In this document: positions 16,313 through 28,067 of the stretch, piece after piece
How positions within the stretch are numbered: the first letter of the stretch is position 1
Layout: every line of letters starts with the position of its first letter
NCBI RefSeq assembly: GCF_006980705.1
Contig: NZ_SBHO01000001.1
Location: 310,001 to 374,000, forward strand
Length of the DNA stretch: 64,000 nt
From: Tepidiphilus olei
GTDB lineage: Bacteria; Pseudomonadota; Gammaproteobacteria; Burkholderiales; Rhodocyclaceae
Direction: 5' to 3'
The notes under the pieces: generated by a model
The model's database searches: none
The model's input: the letters and a program-made list of their open reading frames with translations, nothing else
Told to the model about the DNA's origin: nothing
Program-made: the position numbers and the translations under genes

Positions 16313-17767
16313 ATGAAAGAAATCAGTAACTTTATTAAAGGTGAATTTGTCGCCACCGGCAAGACGTTCGAGAAACGCTCACCCGTCGACGGCCGGGTGA
16401 TCGCCTTGGTTCATGAGGCGGGACAAGCCGAAGTCGACGCCGCGGTGCAGGCGGCCCGTGCCGCCCTGAAAGGTCCGTGGGGTAAGCTGACGGTGGCCGA
16501 GCGCGCCGAGCTGCTCTATGCTGTGGCCGATGGCATCAATCGGCGTTTCGACGAATTCCTTGCGGCCGAATGTGCCGACACCGGCAAACCGATGAGCCTC
16601 GCGCGCCATATCGACATTCCTCGCGGCGCGGCCAACTTCAAAATCTTTGCCGACGTCGTCAAGAACGTACCGACGGAATTCTTCGAAACGCCGACGCCCG
16701 ATGGCCGAGGGGCGCTCAACTATGCGGTGCGGCGTCCCATCGGCGTGGTCGGCGTGATCTGTCCGTGGAATCTGCCGCTGCTGCTCATGACCTGGAAAGT
16801 CGGCCCTGCGCTGGCCTGTGGCAACACGGTGGTGGTCAAACCCTCCGAAGAGACGCCGCAGACGGCCACGCTCCTTGGGGAGGTGATGAACGAGGTCGGC
16901 ATCCCCAAAGGGGTTTACAACGTCGTGCATGGCTTCGGCCCGCAATCGGCCGGTGAGTACGTCACCACCCACCCGGGAGTGAATGCCATCACCTTCACCG
17001 GCGAGACGCGCACGGGCGAAGTCATCATGAAGGCGGCTGCCCATGGAGCGCGCCCCGTCTCGCTCGAGATGGGGGGCAAGAATCCCGGCATCATTTTCGC
17101 CGACTGCGATTTCGACGCGGCAATCGAAGGGACGATGCGTTCGGTCTTCGCCAACTGTGGTCAAGTGTGTCTGGGTACCGAGCGCCTCTACGTCGAACGT
17201 CCCCTCTTCGAGCGCTTCGTCGAGGCGCTCAAGAAAGGTGCTGAGAACCTCAAGCTGGGACGCCCCGAGGATCCGGAGACTAACCTCGGCCCGCTCATTT
17301 CCCACGAGCATCGCCGCAAGGTGCTCTCCTACTACGAAAAAGCCAAGGCGTTGGGTGCCACCGTGGTCACCGGCGGCGGTATTCCCGACATGCCGCCGGA
17401 TCTCGCCGGCGGCTCCTGGATCGAGCCCACCATCTGGACCGGGCTGGGCGACGATTCTCCCATCGCCCGGGAAGAGATCTTCGGCCCTTGCACTCTAATC
17501 CAACCGTTCGACGATGAGGACGAAGTGATCGCCCGGGCGAACGACACCGACTATGGACTGGCGTGTTCGATCTGGACCAAGGATCTCAGCCGGGCGCACC
17601 GCGTCGCCGGCCAGATCGAGGCCGGCCTCGTGTGGATCAATTCCTGGTTCCTGCGTGATTTGCGCACCCCCTTTGGCGGCATGAAACAATCCGGCATCGG
17701 CCGCGAGGGAGGCGTGCATTCGCTCGAGTTCTACACCGAGCTCAAGAATATCTGCGTCAAACTGTGA
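16313..17767 (+). CDS. dmpC: 2-hydroxymuconic semialdehyde dehydrogenase
   Basis: NAD-dependent aldehyde dehydrogenase (484 aa; DmpC is 486) that oxidises the ring-fission product to 4-oxalocrotonate (2-hydroxymuconate), opening the dehydrogenase branch. Motifs are the cofactor site CPWNLPLLLMTWK, the general base SLEMGGKNPG, the catalytic cysteine in NCGQVCLGTERLYVE, and EIFGPC. Start ATG 16313 agrees with the family start MKEISNFIKGEFV; only a poor ribosome site (TTGAG) precedes it. Confidence 0.95.
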   Translation: MKEISNFIKGEFVATGKTFEKRSPVDGRVIALVHEAGQAEVDAAVQAARAALKGPWGKLTVAERAELLYAVADGINRRFDEFLAAECADTGKPMSLARHIDIPRGAANFKIFADVVKNVPTEFFETPTPDGRGALNYAVRRPIGVVGVICPWNLPLLLMTWKVGPALACGNTVVVKPSEETPQTATLLGEVMNEVGIPKGVYNVVHGFGPQSAGEYVTTHPGVNAITFTGETRTGEVIMKAAAHGARPVSLEMGGKNPGIIFADCDFDAAIEGTMRSVFANCGQVCLGTERLYVERPLFERFVEALKKGAENLKLGRPEDPETNLGPLISHEHRRKVLSYYEKAKALGATVVTGGGIPDMPPDLAGGSWIEPTIWTGLGDDSPIAREEIFGPCTLIQPFDDEDEVIARANDTDYGLACSIWTKDLSRAHRVAGQIEAGLVWINSWFLRDLRTPFGGMKQSGIGREGGVHSLEFYTELKNICVKL

Positions 17768-17780
17768 AGGCGAGGGCACG

Positions 17781-18644
17781 ATGAGCGAAAACAACCCCGA
17801 AATCGGCCGCAGTATCGTCGCCGCCGGGATTCGTACCAACTACCATGACATGGGTAGCGGCTTTCCCGTCCTCCTCATCCATGGTTCCGGCCCCGGTGTG
17901 TCGGCTTGGGCCAACTGGCGGCTGGTGATGCCCAAGCTGGCGGAAAAGTGCCGGGTGATCGCCCCCGACATGGTGGGTTTTGGCTTCACCGAACGTCCGC
18001 AGGGCTACACCTATTCGATGGACAACTGGGTTCAGCACGCCTTGGGCCTGCTCGACGCGCTCGGTCTCGAAAAAGTCGACCTGGTGGGCAATTCCTTTGG
18101 CGGGGCGCTGTCGCTCGCGCTCACCATTCGTCATCCCCATCGCGTGCGTAGGCTCGTGCTGATGGGCAGTGCTGGGGTTCACTTCGAGATCACGCCCGGT
18201 CTGGATGCCGTGTGGGGCTATACGCCCAGTTTCGAGAACATGCGCAAGATCATGGATCTCTTCGCCTGGAATCGGAATCTGGTCAACGACGAACTGGCCG
18301 AACTGCGCTATCGCGCGAGCATTCGTCCCGGGTTTCAGGAGAGTTTCGCCGCCATGTTCCCCGCGCCGCGCCAGCGTTGGGTCGATGCGCTCGCCAGCCC
18401 CGAAGCGGCGATCCGCGCCATTCCGCACGAAACCTTGGTCATTCACGGTCGCGAAGATCGCATCATTCCGCTCGAGACTTCGCTCAAACTGTCGCAGTGG
18501 ATTTCACGAGCGCAGCTGCACGTCTTTGGCCGCTGCGGGCATTGGACGCAGATCGAGCACGCCGACCGCTTCGCCCGCCTGGTGAGCGATTTCTTGGCCG
18601 AGGCGAGCATCGACGAACCTCATCCCCTGGAAGGAACGGCATGA
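17781..18644 (+). CDS. dmpD: 2-hydroxymuconic semialdehyde hydrolase
   Basis: C-C bond hydrolase (287 aa) of the alpha/beta fold giving 2-hydroxypent-2,4-dienoate and formate directly from the ring-fission product. This branch is needed for ketones formed from 3-methylcatechol. The oxyanion segment is HGSGPGVSAWANW, the nucleophile is in GNSFGG, and the aspartate and histidine lie in GREDRIIP and CGHWTQIEH, all typical of meta-cleavage hydrolases. Its stop overlaps the dmpE start (ATGA). Confidence 0.95.
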   Translation: MSENNPEIGRSIVAAGIRTNYHDMGSGFPVLLIHGSGPGVSAWANWRLVMPKLAEKCRVIAPDMVGFGFTERPQGYTYSMDNWVQHALGLLDALGLEKVDLVGNSFGGALSLALTIRHPHRVRRLVLMGSAGVHFEITPGLDAVWGYTPSFENMRKIMDLFAWNRNLVNDELAELRYRASIRPGFQESFAAMFPAPRQRWVDALASPEAAIRAIPHETLVIHGREDRIIPLETSLKLSQWISRAQLHVFGRCGHWTQIEHADRFARLVSDFLAEASIDEPHPLEGTA

Positions 18645-19426
18645 TGGAAGATTCCCTGTTGCAGCGACTGGGCGCGGAGCTCTACGAGGCGTGGAAAGAC
18701 GCTCGCATGATCGAGCCGCTCAGTGATCGCCACCCGGAGCTCACGATCGAGGCGGCCTACCGCATCCAGCAGCATTTCATCGGGCAGCGGCTTGCCGCTG
18801 GCGAGCGCGTCGTCGGCAAGAAAATCGGCGTCACTTCCAAGGCCGTCATGAACATGTTGGGCGTGTATCAGCCAGATTTCGGCTATCTGCTCGACGGCAT
18901 GGTCTACAACGAGGGCGAGGCGATTCCCGCCGACACTCTCATCCAGCCCAAGGCCGAGGGCGAGATCGCCTTTCTGCTCAAGCGCGATCTGCGCGGTCCC
19001 GGCGTGACTGCTGCCGACGTGCTCGCGGCCACCGAAGCGGTGATGGCCTGTTTCGAGATCGTCGACTCCCGCATCCGCGACTGGAAGATCAAGATTCAAG
19101 ACACCGTGGCGGACAACGCCTCCTGCGGCGTCTTCGTGCTCGGCGATCGGTTGGTCGATCCCCGCCGCGTCGATTTGGCTACCTGCGGCATGGTGCTCGA
19201 GAAGAATGGCGAGATCGTCGCCACGGGGGCCGGAGCGGCTGCGCTCGGCGCGCCAGCCAACGCCGTGGCCTGGCTCGCCAATACGCTCGGCCGGCTGGGC
19301 GTGCCGCTCGAGGCTGGCGAGATCATTCTTTCCGGCTCACTCGCTGCCATGGTGCCGGTGCGCGCGGGCGACAGCCTCTGCGTGACGATCGGCGGCATTG
19401 GCCGCTGCTCGGTTCGTTTCACCTGA
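18641..19426 (+). CDS. dmpE: 2-oxopent-4-enoate hydratase
   Basis: Adds water to 2-hydroxypentadienoate to form 4-hydroxy-2-oxovalerate (261 aa, same as DmpE). FAH-superfamily metal-site residues are in KAEGEIAFLL and the family signature is KKIGVTSKAVMNMLGVYQPDFG. ATG 18641 overlaps the dmpD stop; a second ATG at 18644 is equally possible. It is a paralogue of dmpH downstream; in CF600 the two proteins form a complex. Confidence 0.95.
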   Translation: MMEDSLLQRLGAELYEAWKDARMIEPLSDRHPELTIEAAYRIQQHFIGQRLAAGERVVGKKIGVTSKAVMNMLGVYQPDFGYLLDGMVYNEGEAIPADTLIQPKAEGEIAFLLKRDLRGPGVTAADVLAATEAVMACFEIVDSRIRDWKIKIQDTVADNASCGVFVLGDRLVDPRRVDLATCGMVLEKNGEIVATGAGAAALGAPANAVAWLANTLGRLGVPLEAGEIILSGSLAAMVPVRAGDSLCVTIGGIGRCSVRFT

Positions 19427-19447
19427 CTCACAAAAAAGAGGGAACCC

Positions 19448-20371
19448 ATGAAGAAGATCCGCTGCGCCGTGATCGGCTCCGGCAACATCGGCACCGATCT
19501 GCTCTACAAACTCAAACGCAGCAGCGTGCTCGAGCCGGTGTGGATGGTCGGCATCGACCCGGCCTCGGAAGGCCTTGCGCGCGCCCGCGAAATGGGGCTC
19601 AAGACCACTGCCGAAGGCGTGGATGGCTTGCTGCCCCATGTGGAAGAAGACGAGATCCGCATCGCGTTCGACGCGACCAGCGCCTACGTGCATCCGGAAA
19701 ACAGCCGCAAGCTCAACGCGCTCGGCGTGCTGATGATCGACCTCACGCCGGCGGCGATCGGCCCCTACTGTGTTCCCCCGGTCAACCTCAAGGAACACGT
19801 CGGCAAGGGCGAGATGAACGTCAACATGGTCACCTGCGGGGGTCAGGCGACCATCCCCATGGTCTATGCCGTCTCCCGCGTGCAGCCGGTCGCCTATGGC
19901 GAGATCGTCGCCACCGTGGCGAGCAAATCCGCCGGGCCGGGCACGCGTAAGAACATCGACGAATTCACCCGTACCACCGCCGGGGCGGTGGAAAAAGTGG
20001 GCGGCGCCAAGAAAGGCAAGGCCATCATCATCCTCAACCCCGCCGAACCGCCGCTCATCATGCGCGACACGGTGCACTGCCTCACCGAGACCGAACCCGA
20101 GCGCGAGCTCATCACCGCCTCGATCCACGAAATGATCAAGGAAGTGCAGAAATACGTTCCCGGCTACCGGCTGGTCAATGGCCCCGTCTTCGACGGCAAC
20201 CGCGTCTCCGTCTATCTCGAAGTCGAAGGGCTGGGCGATTACCTGCCCAAATACGCCGGCAACCTTGACATCATGACGGCGGCCGCGGCACGAACCGCCG
20301 AGATGTTCGCCGAAGAAATCCTGGCCGGCAAGCTGCGGCTCGAACCCAACCGCGCCGTGGCGCTCGCCTGA
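19448..20371 (+). CDS. dmpF: Acetaldehyde dehydrogenase (acylating)
   Basis: Converts acetaldehyde made by DmpG to acetyl-CoA with NAD and CoA (307 aa). The Rossmann motif is [15 protein letters not shown] and the catalytic cysteine is about residue 130 in [11 protein letters not shown]. It works as a channelling complex with DmpG, encoded 15 bp downstream. Confidence 0.96.
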   Translation: MKKIRCAVIGSGNIGTDLLYKLKRSSVLEPVWMVGIDPASEGLARAREMGLKTTAEGVDGLLPHVEEDEIRIAFDATSAYVHPENSRKLNALGVLMIDLTPAAIGPYCVPPVNLKEHVGKGEMNVNMVTCGGQATIPMVYAVSRVQPVAYGEIVATVASKSAGPGTRKNIDEFTRTTAGAVEKVGGAKKGKAIIILNPAEPPLIMRDTVHCLTETEPERELITASIHEMIKEVQKYVPGYRLVNGPVFDGNRVSVYLEVEGLGDYLPKYAGNLDIMTAAAARTAEMFAEEILAGKLRLEPNRAVALA

Positions 20372-20386
20372 TAGGAGGAGAGAAGA

Positions 20387-21418
20387 ATGGATCTTCGCGG
20401 CAAAAAAATCACCGTTCATGACATGACCCTGCGCGACGGGATGCACCCCAAGCGCCATCAGATTACACTCGAGCAGATGGTGGCGATCGCCAAGGGGCTC
20501 GATGAGGCCGGCGTGCCCCTCATTGAGATCTCCCACGGCGACGGGCTCGGTGGTGCGTCGGTCAATTACGGTTTCCCGGCACACAGCGACGAAGAATACC
20601 TCGCCGCCGTCATCCCTCAGCTCAAACGTGCCAAGGTCTCCGCCCTGCTGCTGCCGGGCATCGGCACCGTCGATCACTTGAAGATGGCCCATGAACTCGG
20701 GGTAAATACCATCCGCGTGGCAACGCACTGCACCGAGGCCGACGTCTCTGAGCAGCACATCGGCATGGCACGCAAACTCGGCATGGACACCGTGGGCTTT
20801 CTCATGATGGCCCACATGAACACGCCCGAAGGTCTGGTGCAGCAAGCCAAGCTCATGGAGAGCTACGGGGCCAACTGCATCTACGTCACCGACTCGGCCG
20901 GGCATCTGCTGCCCGACGGCGTCAAGGCGCGAGTGGGTGCGGTGCGCGAGGCGCTCAAGCCCGAGACCGAAGTGGGGTTCCACGCGCACAATAACCTGGG
21001 CATGGCGATAGCCAATTCGCTCGCCGCGATCGAAGTGGGGGCTGTGCGCATCGATGGTTCGGCCGCGGGGCTGGGGGCGGGCGCAGGCAACACGCCCACC
21101 GAAGTGCTGGTGGCCGTGTGCGATCTCATGGGCATCGAGACGGGCATCGACGTTTTCAAGATCCAGGACGTGGCCGAAGACCTGGTCGTGCCGATCATGG
21201 ACTTCCCCATCCGCATCGATCGCGACGCGCTCACCCTGGGCTACGCCGGCGTCTACGGCTCTTTCCTGCTCTTTGCCAAACGTGCCGAGCAGAAATACGG
21301 CATCCCGGCGCGCGAGCTCCTGGTCGAACTGGGGCGTCGCGGCATGGTGGGGGGGCAGGAAGACATGATCGAAGATACGGCGCTCAGCATGGCCAAAGCG
21401 CGGGAGATGGCGGTATGA
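20387..21418 (+). CDS. dmpG: 4-hydroxy-2-oxovalerate aldolase
   Basis: Mn-dependent HMG-CoA-lyase-like aldolase (343 aa) cleaving 4-hydroxy-2-oxovalerate to pyruvate and acetaldehyde. The metal-site and catalytic motifs [15 protein letters not shown] and GFHAHNNLG, and the [15 protein letters not shown] segment, are intact. It starts after TAGGAGGAG; its TGA overlaps the dmpH ATG. Confidence 0.96.
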   Translation: MDLRGKKITVHDMTLRDGMHPKRHQITLEQMVAIAKGLDEAGVPLIEISHGDGLGGASVNYGFPAHSDEEYLAAVIPQLKRAKVSALLLPGIGTVDHLKMAHELGVNTIRVATHCTEADVSEQHIGMARKLGMDTVGFLMMAHMNTPEGLVQQAKLMESYGANCIYVTDSAGHLLPDGVKARVGAVREALKPETEVGFHAHNNLGMAIANSLAAIEVGAVRIDGSAAGLGAGAGNTPTEVLVAVCDLMGIETGIDVFKIQDVAEDLVVPIMDFPIRIDRDALTLGYAGVYGSFLLFAKRAEQKYGIPARELLVELGRRGMVGGQEDMIEDTALSMAKAREMAV

Positions 21419-22203
21419 AACTCACCCGGGAAGTGATCGAACACTTGGCTGAACACCTCGAGCGCTGCGAGCTCGAGGCGCGCGACACGACCAAGATCAC
21501 CGACGAGCATCCCGACATGGACTGGGAGGACGCTTATGCCATCCAGGAGGCGATCAAGCAGCGCAAGCTCGCCCGGGGTGCGCGGGTGGTCGGTTTCAAG
21601 GCAGGGCTCACCTCCCACGCCAAAATGCGGCAGATGGGCGTCTCCACCCCCTGTTTCGGGTTCCTCGTCGATGACTATGCCGTTCCCGAAGGGGGGGAAA
21701 TCGACACGAGCGCGCTCATCCACCCCAAGGTGGAACCGGAGATCGCGTTCGTGACCAAGGCGCCGCTCAAGGGACCGGGCTGCCACATCGGCACGGTGCT
21801 CACCGCCACCGACTTCGTCATTCCCGCCATCGAGGTGATCGACAGCCGCTACCGTGATTTCAAGTTCGATTTGAAGAGCGTGATCGCCGACAACTGCTCA
21901 AGCAGCCGTTTCGTCGTGGGCGGACGCATCGCGCCACCCCAGGAGCTCGATTTGCGCACGATCGGGGTGGTGCTGGAGAAAAACGGCGAACCCGTGGCCT
22001 TCGGTGCCGGCGCTGCCGTGCTGGGACATCCGGCGAGCGCCATTGCCATGCTCGCCAACGAACTGGGCCGGCGTGGTGAGGAGATCCCGGCCGGCAGCCT
22101 CATCCTCTCGGGCGGAATCACGGAAGCCGTGAGCGTGCAAAAAGGAGACGCGATCACGCTGCGCGTCCAGCACCTGGGATCAGTCGGGGTTCGTTTTCGT
22201 TGA
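21415..22203 (+). CDS. dmpH: 4-oxalocrotonate decarboxylase
   Basis: Decarboxylates the keto form of 4-oxalocrotonate to 2-hydroxypentadienoate (262 aa). It belongs to the FAH-related hydratase/decarboxylase family, with [28 protein letters not shown] and [14 protein letters not shown]. The ATGA overlap with dmpG fixes the start at 21415. Confidence 0.95.
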   Translation: MKLTREVIEHLAEHLERCELEARDTTKITDEHPDMDWEDAYAIQEAIKQRKLARGARVVGFKAGLTSHAKMRQMGVSTPCFGFLVDDYAVPEGGEIDTSALIHPKVEPEIAFVTKAPLKGPGCHIGTVLTATDFVIPAIEVIDSRYRDFKFDLKSVIADNCSSSRFVVGGRIAPPQELDLRTIGVVLEKNGEPVAFGAGAAVLGHPASAIAMLANELGRRGEEIPAGSLILSGGITEAVSVQKGDAITLRVQHLGSVGVRFR

Positions 22204-22218
22204 AAAGGGAGAAAAATC

Positions 22219-22410
22219 GTGCCGTTCGTACAGATCTACATCCTTGAAGGTCGTACCGAAGAGCAGAAAAAGGCGGCAATCGCCAAAGTGACCGAGGCGC
22301 TAGTCGAATCGCTCGGTTCACCCAAGGAGAACGTCCGCGTGATGATCCAGGAAGTGCCGAAGTCGCAATGGGGTATCGGCGGCATGACGGCCAAAGACCT
22401 GGGACGTTGA
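22219..22410 (+). CDS. dmpI: 4-oxalocrotonate tautomerase
   Basis: Isomerises the enol form of 4-oxalocrotonate to the keto form for DmpH (63 aa, forms a hexamer). It begins with GTG; removal of the initiator leaves the catalytic Pro1. Arg11, Arg39 and Trp50 (the position of Phe50 in the model enzyme) fall at the expected places, so it should be active. A GGGAGAAAA site lies upstream. Confidence 0.95.
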   Translation: MPFVQIYILEGRTEEQKKAAIAKVTEALVESLGSPKENVRVMIQEVPKSQWGIGGMTAKDLGR

Positions 22411-22440
22411 GTCCGAACAAACGATAAAAAGGAGGAGGTG

Positions 22441-23373
22441 ATGAACAAGAAGAAAATCGTGGCAGCGCTGCTGTGCGCTGGTCTGACGGTCCCAGTCCTT
22501 GCCAAGGAAGGAGGAGACCAATACCCCAACGGGGCCGAAAACTGGCTCGCCGGGGCGATCCCCCCGCCGGGTGACTACTTCATCAACTATTTTGGGTATT
22601 ACAGCGGCGACCTCGTCGATGGTGATGGGCGCAAGGTGAAGGGGGGGAACGACGTCTCTGCGTGGTTTGATGCTTTGCGTTACGTGCACGTGAGTGAGCG
22701 GAAATTCCTGGGCGGTAACTGGGGCTGGCACGTCATTATGCCGTTCGTCTACCAGGATCTGTCCTTGGGAGGTCGATCCAGCGATAAATTCGCTTTGGGC
22801 GATATGACGTTCAACCCATTTTTTCTCGCGTGGCACAAGGACAATTGGCACTGGGTGGCCGGGGTGGACATCAACGTGCCCACCGGCAAGTACAAATCGG
22901 GCGATCCGACGAAGAGCATCGGCGCGAACTACTGGAGCTTCGAACCGCTCTTTGCATTCACCTATCTCGGTGATACCGGCTGGGAAGTATCCGCCAAGTT
23001 CATGTACAACATCAAGACGGAGAATCAAGATTTTCGCCCCGCGCGAGGTGCTCCGAAAATGGATTATCAGTCCGGTGACGAATTCCACATGGATTATCTC
23101 GTGGGCAAGCGCTTTGGTCAGTGGGGGGTAGGGTTGGCGGGCTACTACCTCAAGCAGACGACGGACGATGAAATCGATGGTAAGAAGATCTCTTCTGAAA
23201 TGGGACCATGGTCCGATGGCCGACGGGGGCAGGTATTCGCCATCGGCCCCAGCGTGACTTACGCCACGGCCAAGGGGACGCACATGGTGGCCCAGTGGCA
23301 GCACGAGAGCCACGTCGAAAACCGTTTCGAAGGGGACAAGTTCTACTTCAAACTCATCATGCCGCTACAGTAA
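22441..23373 (+). CDS. Outer-membrane Phenol_MetA_deg family protein
   Basis: A 310-aa protein with a signal peptide (MNKKKIVAALLCAGLTVPVLA). A beta-strand-rich sequence follows with alternating aromatic residues and ends in a C-terminal segment (HVENRFEGDKFYFKLIMPLQ) suited to a beta-barrel. This family is recurrent at the end of meta-cleavage operons and is presumed to be an outer-membrane channel or sensor for aromatic compounds; transport has not been shown for this protein. A strong AAGGAGG site precedes ATG 22441. It is the last gene of the island and convergent with the sirtuin gene. Confidence 0.85.
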   Translation: MNKKKIVAALLCAGLTVPVLAKEGGDQYPNGAENWLAGAIPPPGDYFINYFGYYSGDLVDGDGRKVKGGNDVSAWFDALRYVHVSERKFLGGNWGWHVIMPFVYQDLSLGGRSSDKFALGDMTFNPFFLAWHKDNWHWVAGVDINVPTGKYKSGDPTKSIGANYWSFEPLFAFTYLGDTGWEVSAKFMYNIKTENQDFRPARGAPKMDYQSGDEFHMDYLVGKRFGQWGVGLAGYYLKQTTDDEIDGKKISSEMGPWSDGRRGQVFAIGPSVTYATAKGTHMVAQWQHESHVENRFEGDKFYFKLIMPLQ

Positions 23374-23380
23374 TCAAGAT

Positions 23381-24178
23381 TTATCCCTCCCGCGCCCGCG
23401 CTCCGGCCACGATTCGTGGCAGGAGCTCGGCCGCGTCGCCGCGCAGGCGGTAATCGACGAGATGCGAGACGGCGGTTCGTTCCGGGTTGATTTCCACCGT
23501 AGGTATGCCGGCGCTGGCGGCGAGCGCCACCGGTTCGGCGATATAGGGAAAGAGGCTGGTGGTGCCGATAGTGAAGACGAGGTCGAAACCGCGCGCAAGT
23601 TCTTCGTCGAGCCGGGCAAGGGCTGCAGGCGGCAAGGCTTCGCCGAAGAGCACTGCGCTGGGGCGCATCACTGCGCCGCATTCAGGGCAGCGCGGCGGAA
23701 TGGGCAGATTTTGCCAATCGTCGTTCGCACGCCGGTACGTGCAAACGGTACAGAGCAGCTCACGGAGGTTGCCGTGGATCTCGATTACATGGCGACTACC
23801 GGCTTCGAGGTGTAGTCCATCGACGTTTTGCGTGAGCACCACCGCGTGCGGTACTTCAGCGATGGCGCGGTGCGCGGCATTCACTTGAGCCTTGCCCGCG
23901 AGGCGATGTGCCATACGCACGATCTCGCGCCACGTGAGCTCTGGTCGGGTGCGCAGCATGTAACCGGAGAGCACTTCCTCGAAAGGGATGCCCTCCTCAT
24001 TGACGCCATTTTCATATAGGCCGCCAACGCCGCGGTAAGTCGGCAAACCCGAGGCCGCCGAAATGCCGGCCCCGGTGATGAAGAGCGGCCGGCGTGAGGC
24101 GGCGAGCAGCCCGGCGATTTCGACGATATATTCGTTGTCGTCGCGATCCATAGGCGTTCTTGCTCCCGTTCCCGTCAT
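23381..24178 (-). CDS. SIR2-family NAD-dependent protein deacylase
   Basis: Sirtuin (265 aa) that removes acyl groups from lysines, consuming NAD. Motifs are [25 protein letters not shown], the catalytic histidine in EIHGNLREL, and a four-cysteine zinc knuckle (CTVC...CPEC). The start ATG 24178 overlaps the amidase stop (ATGA), indicating coupled translation; an internal ATG at 24151 is an alternative. The YxxR pocket of class III desuccinylases is not obvious, so simple deacetylation is my default reading. Protein substrates are unknown. Confidence 0.92.
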   Translation of the reverse strand: MTGTGARTPMDRDDNEYIVEIAGLLAASRRPLFITGAGISAASGLPTYRGVGGLYENGVNEEGIPFEEVLSGYMLRTRPELTWREIVRMAHRLAGKAQVNAAHRAIAEVPHAVVLTQNVDGLHLEAGSRHVIEIHGNLRELLCTVCTYRRANDDWQNLPIPPRCPECGAVMRPSAVLFGEALPPAALARLDEELARGFDLVFTIGTTSLFPYIAEPVALAASAGIPTVEINPERTAVSHLVDYRLRGDAAELLPRIVAGARAREG

Positions 24179-25569
24179 AGCAACGGATGGCGGCGATGCC
24201 AATCCGTGATCTCCTGATAGGAATGGCCCAGACCGAGCAAAAGCCCTTCTTCCAGGTGCCGTCCAACGAGCTGGAAGCCGATGGGTAATCCTGTGCCGGT
24301 GACTCCCCCGGGTAACGTCAAGGTCGGGCTGCCGGACATATCGAAAGGAGCGGTATAGCGTAGCGCATTTTCTATTCCGTCTGGTTCGCTGAAGAGGGCT
24401 TCGACTTGCGCGTTGGTGGGATTGCCAAAGGGATGGATCGGAACGAGCAGGACATCGACTTCGCGCAGCAGCTTGCGCAGTTGCCCAGTGAAGACGAGTC
24501 GATCATGATAGATGCGGGCAAATTCTTGTCCCGGCACGGCCGCACCGAGCTCGATGAGCTGGCGCAGCACCGGTCCGTAATCTGATTGACGTTGGGGATA
24601 ATAAGGGGCATGAGCCAGGGCGGTTTCCACGGCGCAAAAAGCCGTCCAGCCACGGATGACGGCTTCGGTACGATCTGGCATCTGCACTTCGACGATGCGC
24701 GCCCCAAGCGCGGCGAAAGCCTGCAGGGCTTCGTCGAGGACGCGTCGGGTGTCGTTATCGCAGGGTTCGTAGGCGTAGCGAGGATCGAAGCCGATGCGCA
24801 CTTCGGCGGGCTCCACCTTCATCCCCGGCTCGGGAACGGGATATTCGAGCGTGGTCGGATCGCGCGGATCGGCTCCAGCCATGGCGGCGAACATGAAGGC
24901 GGCGTCGTCGGCGCTGCGCGTCATTGGGCCGACGTGATCGAGGCTGTCCGCCAGCGGCAGTACCCCGTAGCGGCTGACGCGCCCCCAGGTGGGTTTGAGC
25001 CCCGTGATCCCATTGGCTCCCGAAGGAAAACGAATGGAGCCGCCGGTATCGGTACCGATGGCGCCAGCACACAGACCTGCAGCCACGGCAACGCCCGAGC
25101 CGCTCGAGGACACGCCCGTCCAGTGGGCCGGATCCCAAGGATTGACGGGGGTTGGGAATTCGGGGTGATGGGCCGTGAAAGCGCCTTCGGTCATGTGCAG
25201 CTTGCCGAGCATGACCGCACCTGCGCTCAAGAGACGCTCGACGACGGTAGCCGTCGTGTGGGGGATGTGATCAAGGAAAGCCTTGCTGCCCCAAGTGGTA
25301 CGAATGCCGGCCGTCTCGCAGAGATCCTTGATGCCGATGGGTATGCCCTGCATCGGACCGCGATCGATGCCGCGGTGGAATTCCTCTTCGGCGCGCTTGG
25401 CTTGAGCCAGTGCAGTCTCGGCGGTTACCGTCAGGAAGCTGTGTAGGCGGGCATCGAGGATTTCGATGCGTTCGAGCAGCGCCCGCGTGACTTCCACCGG
25501 TGAGAGGGATTTGCGACGATAGGCCGCACCGAGTTCGCTCATGCTGACGTAAGGAAGGAGGTCGGTCAT
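24175..25569 (-). CDS. Amidase-signature family hydrolase
   Basis: A 464-aa amidase with the full Ser-cisSer-Lys triad: K81 ([11 protein letters not shown]), S154 (TGVSSSGSG) and S178 (GTDTGGSIR). It resembles GatA-like catabolic amidases rather than the true tRNA amidotransferase, because no gatB or gatC is nearby. The substrate is unknown. It overlaps the downstream sirtuin gene by 4 bp, an unusual pairing. Confidence 0.9.
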   Translation of the reverse strand: MTDLLPYVSMSELGAAYRRKSLSPVEVTRALLERIEILDARLHSFLTVTAETALAQAKRAEEEFHRGIDRGPMQGIPIGIKDLCETAGIRTTWGSKAFLDHIPHTTATVVERLLSAGAVMLGKLHMTEGAFTAHHPEFPTPVNPWDPAHWTGVSSSGSGVAVAAGLCAGAIGTDTGGSIRFPSGANGITGLKPTWGRVSRYGVLPLADSLDHVGPMTRSADDAAFMFAAMAGADPRDPTTLEYPVPEPGMKVEPAEVRIGFDPRYAYEPCDNDTRRVLDEALQAFAALGARIVEVQMPDRTEAVIRGWTAFCAVETALAHAPYYPQRQSDYGPVLRQLIELGAAVPGQEFARIYHDRLVFTGQLRKLLREVDVLLVPIHPFGNPTNAQVEALFSEPDGIENALRYTAPFDMSGSPTLTLPGGVTGTGLPIGFQLVGRHLEEGLLLGLGHSYQEITDWHRRHPLL

Positions 25570-25676
25570 GGGATTGCTCCGCGACTAGAGGAGGCGCTCA
25601 AGCTCAGCTTAGCGCAAGTCCATTCGCTCTGCAAATCCCTGCTGTTTCCCCCTACGATTGAAGGGGCGAGGCGCGC

Positions 25677-26621
25677 TCAAGAGCGAATCTGAGCACGGTG
25701 GCGCAAGGCATCGTCGAGCGTGGCGGAGACGACTCCGAGTAGGATGAGAGCGAAACCGAACACTTCACTCGGGGTAGGGACTTCCCCGAGCATGGCCAGG
25801 GAGAGAAGCGAACCGATGAGGGGCACCCCGAGCGAAGCCAGGCTGGTGGTGATGGCTGGCAGCGAGCGCGTCACATTGATCATCGCCCAGAAGCAGAAAG
25901 CCGTGGTCACGGGGCCGTTGTAGAGCAGTACCAAGACAAGGGGTCCGCCCCAGCGGATCTGGCCGAAATCCTCAAAGACATAAGCGAGCGGCCAGAGCGC
26001 GAGGGCGGCAATGCCCATTTGCCAGGGAGCCAGGGCGAGGGGCGAGCTGCGCCACCGGTAGCCGCGCACTTTGACGATCATGAGCGCCCACAATAGGGCC
26101 GCCAGTAGCAGCGCACCATTGCCGAAGACGACGTGGATGTCTCCCCAATCGAAATGGAATGGGTTGAACAGGACGAGCACGCCGGTCAAGCCAACGGTCA
26201 CGCCGAGCAGGCGCAGGCGGGTCAAGGGTTCGCGGAGACGCCAGACCGCCAGAGGCAATACCCACAGCGGGGTGGTGTACGCGAGGATAGAGGAGCGTCC
26301 TGCCGGGACGTATTGCAGTCCGATCTGCACCAGGCCAGTGAAGGCAGCCATCTGCAGTAACCCAACGGCCAGCACCAATGGCCAGTCTTCACGCAAAGGA
26401 ACACGCCACTGACCACACGCCGCCGCAGCCACAGAGATGATCATGGTGCCCAGGGTCATGCGCAAGGCGCCGAACGTGAGCGGGGGAACATAGTGGAGCC
26501 CATATTTCATCACGGGCCAGCTGATCCCCCAGAGCACGACGATGAGCACGAGCAGTCCCCAAGCGTGACGCGAAGACAGTGGGGCGGATTCGACGATGCG
26601 CTCCTCAGTATCCATGCTCAT
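25677..26621 (-). CDS. EamA/DMT-family transporter
   Basis: A 314-aa inner-membrane protein with about ten hydrophobic segments in two EamA repeats (first repeat WGISWPVMKYGLHYVPPLTFGALRM). Such proteins usually export amino acids or small metabolites. It is transcribed toward the amidase, with 107 bp between them in which I see nothing. ATG 26621 was chosen; MDTEER at 26615 is an alternative. The substrate is not predictable. Confidence 0.85.
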   Translation of the reverse strand: MSMDTEERIVESAPLSSRHAWGLLVLIVVLWGISWPVMKYGLHYVPPLTFGALRMTLGTMIISVAAAACGQWRVPLREDWPLVLAVGLLQMAAFTGLVQIGLQYVPAGRSSILAYTTPLWVLPLAVWRLREPLTRLRLLGVTVGLTGVLVLFNPFHFDWGDIHVVFGNGALLLAALLWALMIVKVRGYRWRSSPLALAPWQMGIAALALWPLAYVFEDFGQIRWGGPLVLVLLYNGPVTTAFCFWAMINVTRSLPAITTSLASLGVPLIGSLLSLAMLGEVPTPSEVFGFALILLGVVSATLDDALRHRAQIRS

Positions 26622-27891
<1,270 letters not shown>

Positions 27892-28041
27892 ACTCCTTTC
27901 TCGAAGTCATGGCGTCAGACCGAGCGTGGCGCACTTCCTGCCAGAGGCGCTAAACGGAATTTACAGAAAGGATGGTACACAACCAGAGAAAAATGATACT
28001 GCCGGAAGATTCACAATCCGGTAATCGGTTGTTCGTAGGAT

Positions 28042-28066
28042 GATGCTTCTCGCAGGCGAAGAGCAT
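28042..28066 (+). other. Hairpin covering the ribosome-binding region
   Basis: GATGCTTCTCGC and GCGAAGAGCATC can pair at 10 of 12 positions with a 1-2 nt apex (a bulged stem), ending two bases before the ATG at 28068. It would occlude the only purine-rich stretch available as a ribosome site. This could be a translational switch; it could also be chance. Confidence 0.4.
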
Positions 28067-28067
28067 C

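Noticed and set aside
22219-22410. Possible truncated tautomerase because of the missing ATG
   Set aside because: A GTG start gives the exact Pro1 N-terminus and all catalytic residues; the gene is intact.
24175-25569. gatA of the tRNA amidotransferase
   Set aside because: No gatB or gatC adjoins it, and the neighbouring genes (sirtuin, exporter) are unrelated to translation.
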